Assembly (NCBI RefSeq): GCF_026342035.1
Contig: NZ_JAPENM010000005.1
Span: 370,232-434,231, forward strand
DNA: 64,000 bases
Source of the DNA: Aldersonia sp. NBC_00410
Lineage (GTDB): Bacteria; Actinomycetota; Actinomycetes; Mycobacteriales; Mycobacteriaceae
Direction: 5' to 3'
The first letter of the stretch is position 1. Each line of letters starts with the position of its first letter. The translations under genes and the position numbers were made by a program. Shown piece by piece: positions 35,192-44,177 of the stretch. Below the pieces are notes generated by a model. It was not told the DNA's origin, searched no databases, and was given only the letters and a program-made list of their open reading frames with translations.

Positions 35192-36345
35192 TGGATTTCA
35201 GTATGACCAAGGAGCAGGAACTGCTCCGTGACGCAGTGGCCGGCTACCTCGCGACCCGCTACGACCTGACCAAAAGCCGCACGATCGCCAAGACCGGCAC
35301 CGGCTGGCAGCCCGAAATCTGGCGTGGTTTCGCCGACGATCTCGGCATTCTCGGCGCCACCTTGCCGGAGAGCGTCGGTGGCATCGGCGGTGGACCTGTC
35401 GAGTCGATGGTCGTGGCCGAGCAGTTCGGACAGGCGCTCGTCGTCGAGCCGTTCGTCGACACCGTGGTGATCGGCGGCGGGCTGCTGCAGCGCGGGGGCG
35501 GTGCCCGCGCCGAGGCGCTGCTCGAATCGATCGTCGGCGGTTCGGCGATCATCGGATTCGCTGCGCTCGAACCGAACTCGGGTCACGCGCTCCATGACGT
35601 GACCACCACCGCGCGCCGCGACGGCGACGAGTGGGTGCTCGACGGCGCGAAGGTCGTGGTGTCGAGCGCGCCGTTGGCGACGCACCTGATCGTCACCGCA
35701 CGGACGAGCGGTGCGCGTCGTGACACGGAAGGGATCTCGCTGTTCCTCGTCGACTTCGATCCCGCGAACCCGCCCGCCGGGGTGGAACTGCACGCCTACC
35801 GCACCATCGACGACCGGCGCGCGGGCGATCTCGTCCTCGACAGGCTGCGACTGCCGGCCGACGCGCTGCTCGGCGCCGAGGGACAGGCCTGGGAGTCGAT
35901 CGACGCCACCATCGACGAAGCGATCGCGGCGACGGCTGCCGAGGCGGTCGGCTGCATGCGAAAAGTGCTCGGCGACACCGTCGAATACGCCAAGCAACGC
36001 CAGCAGTTCGGCCAGCCGATCGGCAGTTTCCAGGTCCTGCAACACCGCATGGTCGACATGTACATGGAGTTGGAACAGGCAATCTCGGCGGCCTATCTCG
36101 CCACGCTCAAACTCGATGCCGAGCCGAACGAGCGGGCCAGGGCAGTGTCTGCCGCGAAGGTCACCATTGCGCGCGCGGCGCGGTTCATCGGCCAGAACGC
36201 GGTGCAGTTGCACGGCGGCATGGGCATGACCGAGGAACTCGCGATCGGGCACTACTTCAAGCGGTTGACCGCGATCGAGCACGAATTCGGTTCCAGCGAC
36301 GCCCACATCGCGCGGTACGCCGCGCTGACGGCACCCGGGAAGTAA
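35191..36345 (+). CDS. Acyl-CoA dehydrogenase (second of a pair)
   Basis: The 384-residue product is a shorter acyl-CoA dehydrogenase: MDFSMTKEQELLRDAVAGYL at the N-terminus, VLDGAKVVVSSAPLATH in the middle domain, and RQQFGQPIGSFQVLQHRMVDM then QLHGGMGMTEEL in the C-terminal domain. FAD-binding residues look less complete than in the first subunit, as is usual in heterotetrameric pairs where the two subunits share sites. The gene overlaps the first by one base. Twelve C residues follow its stop. Confidence 0.9.
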   Translation: MDFSMTKEQELLRDAVAGYLATRYDLTKSRTIAKTGTGWQPEIWRGFADDLGILGATLPESVGGIGGGPVESMVVAEQFGQALVVEPFVDTVVIGGGLLQRGGGARAEALLESIVGGSAIIGFAALEPNSGHALHDVTTTARRDGDEWVLDGAKVVVSSAPLATHLIVTARTSGARRDTEGISLFLVDFDPANPPAGVELHAYRTIDDRRAGDLVLDRLRLPADALLGAEGQAWESIDATIDEAIAATAAEAVGCMRKVLGDTVEYAKQRQQFGQPIGSFQVLQHRMVDMYMELEQAISAAYLATLKLDAEPNERARAVSAAKVTIARAARFIGQNAVQLHGGMGMTEELAIGHYFKRLTAIEHEFGSSDAHIARYAALTAPGK

Positions 36346-36357
36346 CCCCCCCCCCCC
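36346..36357 (+). repeat. Homopolymer of 12 C
   Basis: A run of 12 cytosines directly follows the TAA stop of the acyl-CoA dehydrogenase. The length is likely to vary between reads or strains. It is noncoding here. Confidence 0.85.
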
Positions 36358-36368
36358 ACCAGGCGGGA

Positions 36369-36414
36369 TGAACGGTTCCGTTCAGTCGATCAGATCGACT
36401 GAACGTACCGTTCA
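36369..36414. terminator. Long hairpin between convergent genes
   Basis: The left arm 36369-36390 pairs with the right arm 36394-36414 around loop CAG. The inner 11 bp (GTTCAGTCGAT with ATCGACTGAAC) are perfect and the outer 8 bp (TGAACGGT/ACCGTTCA) continue after a 2-versus-1-base bulge. It lies between the convergent acyl-CoA dehydrogenase and amidase genes and is a good bidirectional terminator. Confidence 0.75.
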
Positions 36415-36423
36415 CCCACTCGG

Positions 36424-37914
36424 TCACCCGCCCGCTCGGGCAGGAAAGCGCTGCGCCCACGGCCGGGCGCGCTCGAGCTGCGCGGCCAACCGCAGCAGCA
36501 TACTGTCGGAGCCGAGCGGGCCGACGAATTGCACGCCGATCGGCAGTCCGTCCGCGGTCCAATGCAGCGGCACACTGATCGCGGGGCGGCCGGTGACGTT
36601 GGCCAGTGGGGTGTAGGGCACCCAGCCGAGGTTCTCGCTGACGATGTCGTCCATGATCCCGGCCAGGGCGATCAGTCGTCCGCCGCGGGCCTTCCGGATC
36701 ACCCGCGCCAGTCGCTGCGCTCCGCGCGGTGTGCCCAGTGCGCCGGTCACTGGTGGGGGCCCGGCGACCGTCGGGGTCAGCAACAGATCGAACCGCTCGT
36801 GGAACTGCGCGAGTTGACGGATGTGGTCGTTCCGCGCCTCCAGGGCAAGTAGCAGCGTCGCGACCCCCGAGACCCGGCCGAACTCGGCGATCGCCAGAGT
36901 ATCGGCCTCGAAGTCCTTGTCGCGGGCACCGTATCGACGTTTGATTCGGGTGACATCGGCCTGCATCTCGGCGAACCACACCGTCAGGAAGTCGCGGCCG
37001 AGCGCGGCGCCATCGCACGGTGGCGTCGCCTCCGTGACGTTGTGCCCGAGTTCGGTGAGCAACTCGGCGGCGCTGTGCATCGCCGCGAGGGCAGCCGGGT
37101 GGGGTGCGGGATTGATCGTCGATGCGGCGGTGAAGCCGATTCGCAGCGGCCCGGTCGGCGTCGAAAGTGCTTCTGCGAATGGTTGATTCGGTAGCATGGC
37201 GCGATAGGCGGCACGTGGATCGGGTCCGACGAGCACATCGAGCAGCGTCGCGCTGTCGCGGACGGACCGACTCACCACGCCCTGGGTCACGAACCCGTGC
37301 AGCGGTTCGCCGCCCTGCGGGCCGTACGGCATGATGCCGCGGCTCGGTTTGAGTCCGACGAGGCCGTTGCACGACGCAGGAATGCGGATCGAGCCGCCGC
37401 CGTCGTTGGCGCCTGCCGCGGGGACGATTCCGGCGGCGACCGCCGCGCCCGAGCCACCCGAGGAGCCGCCGGGTGAGTGCGCGGTGTTCCACGGATTGCG
37501 CGTAGGCCCCCAATAGGTCGGCTCGGTAATCGGTTTCAGGCCGAACTCGGATGTGTTGGTCTTGCCGAAGATCACCAGACCGGCGTCGAGCAGTCGCTGG
37601 GTGTAGAGCGAGTGCTCGGTCTCGACCACGCCGGCGAGCGATCGCGAACCGTAGGACGTGGGAAAGCCCTTGTACTCCTGCAAGAGGTCCTTGAGGAGGA
37701 ACGGCACCCCCGCCAGCGGCCCCGACAGACCGGGGTCGCCGGCGCGCTCGTCGGCGACGTCGTCGAGGCGCGCGACGATCGCGTTGAGCGCCGGGTTCAC
37801 CGTATCTGCGCGGCGGCGGGCAAGTTCGAGCAGTTCGGACGGTTTTACCTCCCGGCTCGCGACAAGTTCCGCAAGCCCGACGGCATCGTGGGAGAAGTAC
37901 TCGTCGAGGTTCAC
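36424..37914 (-). CDS. Amidase (amidase-signature family)
   Basis: The 496-residue product has the full amidase signature. The catalytic triad is Lys75 (LLKDL), the cis Ser in GGSSGGSG (about 151-152) and nucleophile Ser175 ([10 protein letters not shown]). It hydrolyses a carboxamide; the substrate cannot be predicted. It starts at GTG 37914, whose bases overlap the stop of the upstream HugZ-like gene as GTGA, so the two are coupled. The frame stays open far upstream but that is an artefact of high GC. Confidence 0.92.
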   Translation of the reverse strand: MNLDEYFSHDAVGLAELVASREVKPSELLELARRRADTVNPALNAIVARLDDVADERAGDPGLSGPLAGVPFLLKDLLQEYKGFPTSYGSRSLAGVVETEHSLYTQRLLDAGLVIFGKTNTSEFGLKPITEPTYWGPTRNPWNTAHSPGGSSGGSGAAVAAGIVPAAGANDGGGSIRIPASCNGLVGLKPSRGIMPYGPQGGEPLHGFVTQGVVSRSVRDSATLLDVLVGPDPRAAYRAMLPNQPFAEALSTPTGPLRIGFTAASTINPAPHPAALAAMHSAAELLTELGHNVTEATPPCDGAALGRDFLTVWFAEMQADVTRIKRRYGARDKDFEADTLAIAEFGRVSGVATLLLALEARNDHIRQLAQFHERFDLLLTPTVAGPPPVTGALGTPRGAQRLARVIRKARGGRLIALAGIMDDIVSENLGWVPYTPLANVTGRPAISVPLHWTADGLPIGVQFVGPLGSDSMLLRLAAQLERARPWAQRFPARAGG

Positions 37915-38750
37915 CGCTGTGCTTCTTTTGACAGCGGCGCCTCGTCGGCCAGCAGGGCGGCCGAACGACGCGCCAGTTCCACTGTGGCCATGCGCAGTTC
38001 GCCCGCGTCGTCGATGCGCGTGGCGTAACCCACCCGCGTGTAGGCCATTCCGCGCGGTGTCTGCACCCGCAGATCGAGGCCGTACCGGTCGGCGTCCGAA
38101 CAGGTCGCGGCCGTGGCATCGGGATAGCCGCCGAGCGCTCGGGCCATGTCGCGGAGCGCATTCGCGTGGTCCGCGTTGAGGTGCGCGATCGCGCCGGCGG
38201 CGTGGAAACGGACCGGGTCGACCTGTGCGGCGGCGTAGTCCTGCGCCGATGCCGAGTCCATCCGTCCGTAGCCGCCGACCCAGCGAACACGCTGGACGCG
38301 CAGCACCCAGAGCGAGAAGTCGCTGAAGTCGATATAGGTCTTCGCGGCGGGCACGCCGGCCAGATGCGCGGCGCGCGCCGCGTCGAACTCGGCATCGGTC
38401 GGCCGCTCCACGACACCGGCGAGGGTGATGCGGGCGCTCGCCAGCGGGTCCGACGGTTGCTCGGGCGCGACCACGGACAGGCTCGCACGCGGGTCTGCGG
38501 CGAGGTTGCGGCCGTGCTCGGCCATGTGCGAGACACACAACACCGGAGCGCCGTCGAGCAGGCCGTAGGTGATCATCGATGCCCAGGGATCGCCCGCGGT
38601 CGTGAGGCTGGCCAACGTCGCGACGTTCGTGGCCGCGACGAGTGTGCGGGCTTCTTCGGCGGCACTCGGACGGGTGGGTTCGGTGACGGGCATCAACGGC
38701 GGAGCGAGAGTGGGTCCGTCGCCGGGATCGCCATGATCGAGGACTGGCAT
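37911..38750 (-). CDS. HugZ-like heme/flavin split-barrel protein with DUF2470
   Basis: The 279-residue product has an N-terminal pyridoxamine-oxidase-like split barrel (EEARTLVAATNVATLASLTTAG, PVLCVSHMAEHGRNLAADPRASL) and a C-terminal DUF2470 domain (AIAHLNADHANALRDMARALGG). This pairing occurs in HugZ-type heme oxygenases and related proteins. The His-rich segment HLNADH is the usual DUF2470 feature. ATG 38750 was used; ATG 38693 is also possible since neither has a strong binding site. It overlaps the amidase start by 4 bases. Confidence 0.82.
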   Translation of the reverse strand: MPVLDHGDPGDGPTLAPPLMPVTEPTRPSAAEEARTLVAATNVATLASLTTAGDPWASMITYGLLDGAPVLCVSHMAEHGRNLAADPRASLSVVAPEQPSDPLASARITLAGVVERPTDAEFDAARAAHLAGVPAAKTYIDFSDFSLWVLRVQRVRWVGGYGRMDSASAQDYAAAQVDPVRFHAAGAIAHLNADHANALRDMARALGGYPDATAATCSDADRYGLDLRVQTPRGMAYTRVGYATRIDDAGELRMATVELARRSAALLADEAPLSKEAQR

Positions 38751-38883
38751 TGTTCGACCGTACAAGAACTGCCGACGGTATCGAAGGTGCGCCACCTGCG
38801 GCGGTGATCTGCTCGCCGAACCGAGCCCGGACGCCGCGTCGGACGCGCATAATCGCTCGAGGCCGTGTTGCGAGGAGGCAGCC

Positions 38884-40509
38884 ATGGGCAACACCGACGT
38901 GCTGATCGCCGGTGCCGGGCCGATCGGGTTGACCGCCGCGATCGAGCTTCGCCGGCGCGGTGTGCGGTGCCGGGTTGTCGACCCACTCCTGGAGTCGCCC
39001 CAGTACGCGAAAGCTGTTGGGGTACAGCCGCGCACACTCGAATTGTTCGAGGGAATGGGTGTGCTGCGCCGGATCCTCGACGCGGCGATCCAGATGCGCG
39101 GACAACTCGTCTACGTCAACGGCACGGAGGTGGGCCGGATCGACCTGAGCCTGCCGCCCGATGTGCCGTACCAGTTCATCGGGATACCGCAATACGCGAC
39201 CGAACGGATCCTGCGTGAACGCCTGTACGAACTCGGCGTTGTGATCGAACGAGGGATGCGGTTGGCCTCGTTCGTACAGGACGACGAATCGGTGGTTGCG
39301 ACCCTCGCAGGCAACTTCGAGGAAACGGTCCGCGCGAAGTACGTCGTCGGTTGCGACGGCGCGCACAGTACGGTTCGCAAAACTCTCGGACTGACCTTCG
39401 AGGGCGCGGCGTTCGAAGAGGAGTACATGCTCGGCGATGTCGAGGTGGACTGGACCCAGCCGCGCGGCTACAGCGTCCGATCGATGCACCAGAGCGACGG
39501 GGTCACCGACGATCTGCTGGTCTGTATTCCGCTGCCGGGCCGCAACCGATACCGCGTGTCGATGCTCGTGCCGGAGGAGTTGGCAAGCACGCCCGCCGGG
39601 GCCACCGACGAGGTCGTCCATGGTTTCGAGGGAGCGCGCAAACCGGAACTGCGGCATATCCAGGCGGTACTCGACCGGCTCTCGCCGGAGCCGACCCGCG
39701 CCGCCAACCTGCGCTGGTCGTCGGTATTCCGGATCAGCCACCGAATCGTGAACGCCTACGGCCGCGGCCGGGTATTCGTCGCAGGCGACGCGGCGCACAT
39801 TCATCCGCCGACGGGGGCCCAGGGAATGAACACCGGCATTCAGGACGCTCACAATCTCGCGTGGAAGCTTGCGCTCGCCGTGCACGGCGAGGCGGCACCC
39901 GGATTGTTGGCCAGTTATGACGCCGAGCGGCGGCCGGTGGGGGAGGAAGTCGTCGGGCGGACCGTGCGCAGCGCTCGCGAGGGCATCGGCGCCGATTCCA
40001 CCGACGTCGGCTACGTCATGCGCCGCGAGGCGCAACTGCTGATCGACTACGCGGGCAGCCCGATCATAGGGGCGACGGGCGGTGCCGTTGTCGACGATCC
40101 GGCGCCGCGGGCAGGGATGCGGGCTCCGGACGCGCGCGGATTGACCCGCGACGCGGTGAGTTTTCCGCTGCGGCTGTTCGACCTGTTCGACCGGGTGAAC
40201 CACACCATGCTGATCCATGCCGGGGTGGCGACGACCGCGCAGGACTTGACGGAGATCGAACGGGTCGCGGCCGCTGCCGCGGGGATCGCGCACGGGCGGT
40301 TGGAGACCTACGTGCTCGCCGAGGAGGGCGCCGAAGTGGGTGGCACGGTGCTGCCGCTGATTCGAGACAGCGCAGGTGAGTTCGCGCGGATGTACTCGGC
40401 AACCGGTATCGCCACGTTCGTGGTGCGACCCGACGGCTACCTCGGCTTCGCGCAGCGGTCGCTGACCGTTGTGAACCTGCACGACTATCTGAAGCGCACC
40501 TTCCGTTGA
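38884..40509 (+). CDS. FAD-dependent aromatic-type monooxygenase
   Basis: The 541-residue product is a class A flavoprotein monooxygenase. FAD-binding GAGPIGLTAAIEL is at about 10-22, the DG motif CDGAHSTVRK near 158-167, and GDAAHIHPPTGAQGMNTGIQDAHNL near 300-324. The C-terminal part (about 415-541) is the thioredoxin-like domain of the phenol-hydroxylase type. It uses NAD(P)H and oxygen to hydroxylate an unknown, probably aromatic, substrate. ATG 38884 lies 5 bases after GAGGAGG-type sequence. A strong hairpin follows. Confidence 0.92.
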   Translation: MGNTDVLIAGAGPIGLTAAIELRRRGVRCRVVDPLLESPQYAKAVGVQPRTLELFEGMGVLRRILDAAIQMRGQLVYVNGTEVGRIDLSLPPDVPYQFIGIPQYATERILRERLYELGVVIERGMRLASFVQDDESVVATLAGNFEETVRAKYVVGCDGAHSTVRKTLGLTFEGAAFEEEYMLGDVEVDWTQPRGYSVRSMHQSDGVTDDLLVCIPLPGRNRYRVSMLVPEELASTPAGATDEVVHGFEGARKPELRHIQAVLDRLSPEPTRAANLRWSSVFRISHRIVNAYGRGRVFVAGDAAHIHPPTGAQGMNTGIQDAHNLAWKLALAVHGEAAPGLLASYDAERRPVGEEVVGRTVRSAREGIGADSTDVGYVMRREAQLLIDYAGSPIIGATGGAVVDDPAPRAGMRAPDARGLTRDAVSFPLRLFDLFDRVNHTMLIHAGVATTAQDLTEIERVAAAAAGIAHGRLETYVLAEEGAEVGGTVLPLIRDSAGEFARMYSATGIATFVVRPDGYLGFAQRSLTVVNLHDYLKRTFR

Positions 40510-40512
40510 CGA

Positions 40513-40558
40513 GCAGGTGCTTCCCGCCGCCCGGTTGTCGGCGGCGGGAAGCACCTGC
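40513..40558. terminator. Perfect 19-bp hairpin, bidirectional terminator
   Basis: Arms at 40513-40531 and 40540-40558 are perfectly complementary over 19 bp with an 8-base loop. It sits between the stops of the convergent monooxygenase and FAD-oxidase genes, 3 bases after one stop and 6 before the other. No T tract is needed for such stems in actinobacteria. Confidence 0.85.
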
Positions 40559-40564
40559 GCGATA

Positions 40565-41926
40565 TCAGCCGAAGATGCCGGGCGCGCCGAACGTTCCCGC
40601 GGGATCGAACCGTGCGGCGATCGTGCGCAGTCGCTCGATGTCGGTGTCCGACCACAGGTTGCGCAGTTCGTCGTGGCCGGCGTGCCCGGCGAAGTTGAGC
40701 AGTCCGCGGGCACGCCATGGCTGCAGCGCGCCGAGCACCCGCTCCAGATCACCTGGCACCGCGTCGGCGAACGGTCCGGCGAGCACGCCGATCGTGTGCA
40801 TCGCGATCGCGGCCTCTCGTCCGGCGACGGAATTCGCGGCCGGTGCCGCGACCGCCCCGCCGAGCAGACGGAACTCCACCATGGTCAGTGACGATCCCGA
40901 CTCGGCCCCGGCGGCGGCGACGATCGCGTCGACCGCAGCGCTCGGCATTGCCGTGAGCGACATCCCGCGGGCGAGGCAGGGTAGCGGCAACGGCGGATCC
41001 ATGTGCACCGAATCGATTGCTGGGTAGGGCATTTCGGCGACGGTGTCGATGAGGACGGGCGCAACGGACCGCATGGCAGCCAGTCGCTGCGCGCCCGCCT
41101 CGGGCGTGCCGAGGTCGGTATAGCGCAGGTGTACGACGAACTGGCCCTGCAGCGGGGGCGGGAGCTGGGGGTCCGGCGGCATGCGCAGCAGCGCAACCGA
41201 AGTAGCGGCATCGACGGGCAGTTGCGGGGCCCAGCTCCGCCAGGCGTCGAGCACTGCCGCGGCGTGGGCACCCGGGTAGAAAACCCCGCCGCCGAAGTAG
41301 CGCGCGACCGGCACCAGGTCGAACTCCATCTCGGTGACGATGCCGAAGCCGATCTTGCCGCCGAGCACAGCCCAGAACAGGTCCGGCTCACGGTCGGGAT
41401 CGACGAACCGGATCTCGCCATCCGCAGTGACGATGGTGAACGAGCGGACGTGGTCGGCGGCGAAACCGTACCGGCGCGCCAGCGGGCCGAGTCCGCCGCC
41501 GAGCGTATAACCGATTACCCCGACGCCGGACGACGAACCGTTCAGCGGGGCGAGTCCGAACTCTGCTGCCGCGTCGATCACCGCCCGCCAGCGCGTACCC
41601 GCACCGACCCGGGCGGTGCGGTGTTGGGCGTCGATGACGACACCGTCGAGCAGGCGGGTCGAGATGAGCACGGTGCCGGCGAGGTCGCCGGTCAGCCCGT
41701 GGCCGGTCGCCTGCACCGTCACCCGGAGGCCACTGGTGGTCGCCCACCGCACCGCTTCGGCCACGTCCTGGTCGGATTCGGCGACAACCGCGACGATCGG
41801 GGTCGGCTGGTGGGCGAGGTTGAATCCGGCGACTTCCTCGGTGAAGCCGGGACTGTCGGGGGTGAGCACGGCGCCCTGAATGTGTTCGGGCATGCCGAGG
41901 TTGCTGGATTCGGCGACGGTGGTCAT
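40565..41926 (-). CDS. Berberine-bridge-type FAD-linked oxidase
   Basis: The 453-residue product has the FAD_binding_4 domain: RVTVQATGHGLTGDL with the His that usually carries covalent FAD, and VIGYTLGGGLGPLARRYGF where many bicovalent members have a Cys but this one has Pro-Leu, so a single linkage is expected. The C-terminal BBE motif region is FDPAGTFGAPGIFG. Such enzymes oxidise alcohols, sugars or natural products. ATG 41926 has AGGAAC upstream. A RidA-type gene lies 65 bases upstream on the same strand. Confidence 0.88.
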   Translation of the reverse strand: MTTVAESSNLGMPEHIQGAVLTPDSPGFTEEVAGFNLAHQPTPIVAVVAESDQDVAEAVRWATTSGLRVTVQATGHGLTGDLAGTVLISTRLLDGVVIDAQHRTARVGAGTRWRAVIDAAAEFGLAPLNGSSSGVGVIGYTLGGGLGPLARRYGFAADHVRSFTIVTADGEIRFVDPDREPDLFWAVLGGKIGFGIVTEMEFDLVPVARYFGGGVFYPGAHAAAVLDAWRSWAPQLPVDAATSVALLRMPPDPQLPPPLQGQFVVHLRYTDLGTPEAGAQRLAAMRSVAPVLIDTVAEMPYPAIDSVHMDPPLPLPCLARGMSLTAMPSAAVDAIVAAAGAESGSSLTMVEFRLLGGAVAAPAANSVAGREAAIAMHTIGVLAGPFADAVPGDLERVLGALQPWRARGLLNFAGHAGHDELRNLWSDTDIERLRTIAARFDPAGTFGAPGIFG

Positions 41927-41991
41927 GGATGTTCCTGCTTTCGGGGTCGAGGTGAAGCTGGTTGAGGGTGAATCGGGTCGAGCGAGAACGT

Positions 41992-42399
41992 TCATCGGGC
42001 CGCGGTGACTTCGATTTCGACGGCCATTCCGGCAAGAGCGAGCCGCGTGACGCCGACGAGCGTCGCGGGGGGAGTGGCGCCGGCGGCCGCGAGGCGTTCG
42101 ACGACCGCGTCGTAGGCGGCGAGGGTGGCGTCGACGTCGGTGGTGTAGACGGTCATTCGGATCACGTCGGCGAGGTCCATACCTGCCGCGGTGAGGACCG
42201 ACTCGACGTTGTGCATGGCGAGCGCGAGCTGCGCGCAGACGTCGCCTTCGTGCAGCAGCGTGCCGTCGGTATCGGTGGCGCCTTGTCCGGCAACGGTGAG
42301 CAGCTGCTCGACGCGGGTGCGCAGCTGGCCGTGGTCGAAACCGAAATCTGCATTCCACGTGGACGGATTGATCCGGAGGGGGTTCGTTGTGGTGGTCAT
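41992..42399 (-). CDS. RidA/YjgF-family protein
   Basis: The 135-residue product fits the RidA (YjgF/UK114) family: LTVAGQGATDTDGTLLHEGDVCAQLALAMHNVESVLTAAG and VIRMTVYTTD, with VGVTRLALAGMAVEIEVTA at the end. Canonical RidA deaminates reactive enamines; the active-site Arg of true RidA in the C-terminal part appears as VTRLAL, so the assignment to subgroup is open. ATG 42399 was chosen for the family N-terminus. It probably forms an operon with the oxidase, opposite a LuxR gene. Confidence 0.82.
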   Translation of the reverse strand: MTTTTNPLRINPSTWNADFGFDHGQLRTRVEQLLTVAGQGATDTDGTLLHEGDVCAQLALAMHNVESVLTAAGMDLADVIRMTVYTTDVDATLAAYDAVVERLAAAGATPPATLVGVTRLALAGMAVEIEVTAAR

Positions 42400-42436
42400 G
42401 GCCGCAACGATGTCGTCGTCCGGGCGTTGGCGATAT

Positions 42437-42474
42437 CCCATTGATCTGGGGAATCGTCGTCCCAGATTTCTGGG
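42437..42474. promoter_or_regulatory. Two CCCA...TGGG palindromes between ridA-like and luxR-type genes
   Basis: CCCATTGATCTGGG (42437-42450) and CCCAGATTTCTGGG (42461-42474) share the ends CCCA and TGGG and both continue with G; the second has perfect 6-bp arms. Their centres are 24 bp apart. They lie between divergent genes and look like paired sites for the LuxR protein. Confidence 0.65.
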
Positions 42475-42510
42475 GTATCGCCGAACGGCAGGTGGGCGCA
42501 TAATTCGGAA

Positions 42511-43641
42511 ATGTCCAGTTTGCCCGCGGATCGTGCCAGGTCACGGTTGGAATCGCTGTCGACCTCGGGGCTCGACGTGCACACGTTCAGCACCGCCGCG
42601 GTCGAGGTCCTCCGGCAAGCGCTTCCGTTCACGGCGGCATGCCTGGCGCCGGCCGACCCCGCCACCGAACTCGTGACCGGAACCGTGAAGTGGGGTGGAC
42701 TCGGCAACGAGCAGGACGACGAGTGGGCGTTCTGGGAGTACGAGTCCGACGACCAGTGGAACTTTCAGAGCACCGTCGATCGGCCCGGCGGAGTGTCGAG
42801 CACCCACACCGAAACGAACGGGCATCCCGAGGAATCCGCGCGGCACCGCGAATTCTTCAAGCCCAACTACGATTTCGACGACGAGATGCGCGTCGCGTTG
42901 CGCGTGGACGGTGCGACCTGGGGGTTCTGCGCGTTCTTTCGAGACGGCCGGACCTCGGCGTTCACGCCGGCCGAGATGTCCTTCGTCAGTTCCGTCGCCC
43001 CACTGTTCGCCAGAGGGTTTCGCGCGGGTCTCGTCGTGGGCGCGGTCACCAGTGTCGAGGTCGGCGTCGGTCCCGCGGTGATCGTGGTGGACGGAGTGGA
43101 CAACGTCGTGCAGGCGAGTGTCGGCGCGCCGGCGCGGATCGCCGAACTCGGCGGCGGTCCGGTCGGCGAGGCGCGACTGCCGTTTGCGTTGCGCACCTTG
43201 ATCGGCTCGGCCCGTGCATTCGCCCTCGGTCGACACGATCGGTTGCCGAGAATGCGGTTGCGCACTCGGGCCGGTGGCTGGCTAATCGCACATGCTTCAC
43301 CGCTGATGTCGCCGGATGGGACATCGACCAACATCGTGGTCACGATCGAGGAGGCCAGGCCGCCGGACGTCATTCCGCTCGTCGTCGCGGCGTACGGGCT
43401 GACCCCGCGCGAACAGGCGGTGGTGCAGCTGGTGTTGCAGGGCGTGAGTACCTCGCAGATCGCTGCCGCGCTGCACCTGTCCGCGTACACGGTGCAAGAT
43501 CATCTGAAGTCGATATTCGAAAAGGCCGGCGTGCGCAGCAGGCGACAACTGACCGCGCAGGTTTTCTTCGACCAGTACGCCCCGCGGCTCGCGGAAGGCG
43601 CGTCGGCGACACCCTCGGGCTGGTTCGCGCCGACCCCATAG
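42511..43641 (+). CDS. LuxR-type regulator
   Basis: The 376-residue product has a C-terminal LuxR helix-turn-helix (about 295-350: GLTPREQAVVQLVLQG, then SAYTVQDHLKSIFEKAGVRSR). The N-terminal 250 residues may be a GAF-like sensor. It lacks a receiver with phosphorylation site, so it is likely a ligand-responsive single protein. ATG 42511 is 36 bases after the paired palindromes. Likely targets are the divergent RidA-type and oxidase genes and possibly itself. Confidence 0.85.
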   Translation: MSSLPADRARSRLESLSTSGLDVHTFSTAAVEVLRQALPFTAACLAPADPATELVTGTVKWGGLGNEQDDEWAFWEYESDDQWNFQSTVDRPGGVSSTHTETNGHPEESARHREFFKPNYDFDDEMRVALRVDGATWGFCAFFRDGRTSAFTPAEMSFVSSVAPLFARGFRAGLVVGAVTSVEVGVGPAVIVVDGVDNVVQASVGAPARIAELGGGPVGEARLPFALRTLIGSARAFALGRHDRLPRMRLRTRAGGWLIAHASPLMSPDGTSTNIVVTIEEARPPDVIPLVVAAYGLTPREQAVVQLVLQGVSTSQIAAALHLSAYTVQDHLKSIFEKAGVRSRRQLTAQVFFDQYAPRLAEGASATPSGWFAPTP

Positions 43642-43657
43642 CCGGATGGAGTTGCCG

Positions 43658-44170
43658 ATGGCCCAGGACGCCACGGGGATTGTGACGCGCGACAGCGAGG
43701 GATATCGGCTCGAGCTGAGCCGCCGGTTGAACGGCCCGATCGAGGACGTCTGGGCTGCCATCACCGATCCCAGCAGCAGCGCGAAGTGGTTTGGGCGCTG
43801 GGAGAGTGAGGGCGGCGTCGGACGAACGATCAAGCTGCAGCTCGCCTTCGAGGAGGGTCAGCCGTGGTCCGACGTACTCATCGACGTGTGTGAGGCGCCG
43901 CGGCACCTCGCGATATCGATGGTCGACGACGGTGGCGAGTGGCGGCTCTCGGTGCAACTGCGTGCGGTCGACGGCGCGACCGAACTCGCCTTCACGCAAC
44001 CGCTATCGGACCCGGCCGGCGCGGAAAGCATCGGCCCGGGGTGGGAGTACTACCTCGACATGCTCTGCGCGGCCTATGCGGGCACACCACTGCCCACGTT
44101 CAACGAGTATTACCCCGCGCAGGCCAAGTACTACATCGAGCAGAGCGCGGCCGCCGCCGGGTCGACGTAA
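43658..44170 (+). CDS. SRPBCC (AHSA1-like) protein
   Basis: The 170-residue product has the START-like fold of AHSA1 proteins: LELSRRLNGPIEDVWAAITDPSSSAKWFG, GEWRLSVQLRAVDGATELAFTQ and IGPGWEYYLDML. These bind hydrophobic ligands; the role is unknown. ATG 43658 was preferred because GGAG lies 6 bases upstream; ATG 43646 would add 4 residues. It directly follows the LuxR gene. Confidence 0.8.
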   Translation: MAQDATGIVTRDSEGYRLELSRRLNGPIEDVWAAITDPSSSAKWFGRWESEGGVGRTIKLQLAFEEGQPWSDVLIDVCEAPRHLAISMVDDGGEWRLSVQLRAVDGATELAFTQPLSDPAGAESIGPGWEYYLDMLCAAYAGTPLPTFNEYYPAQAKYYIEQSAAAAGST

Positions 44171-44177
44171 TCCCCGG

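Noticed and set aside
37915..40752. Upstream continuation of the amidase frame for some 900 codons.
   Set aside because: It runs through the HugZ-like gene and antisense to the monooxygenase, both better supported; the amidase starts at GTG 37914.
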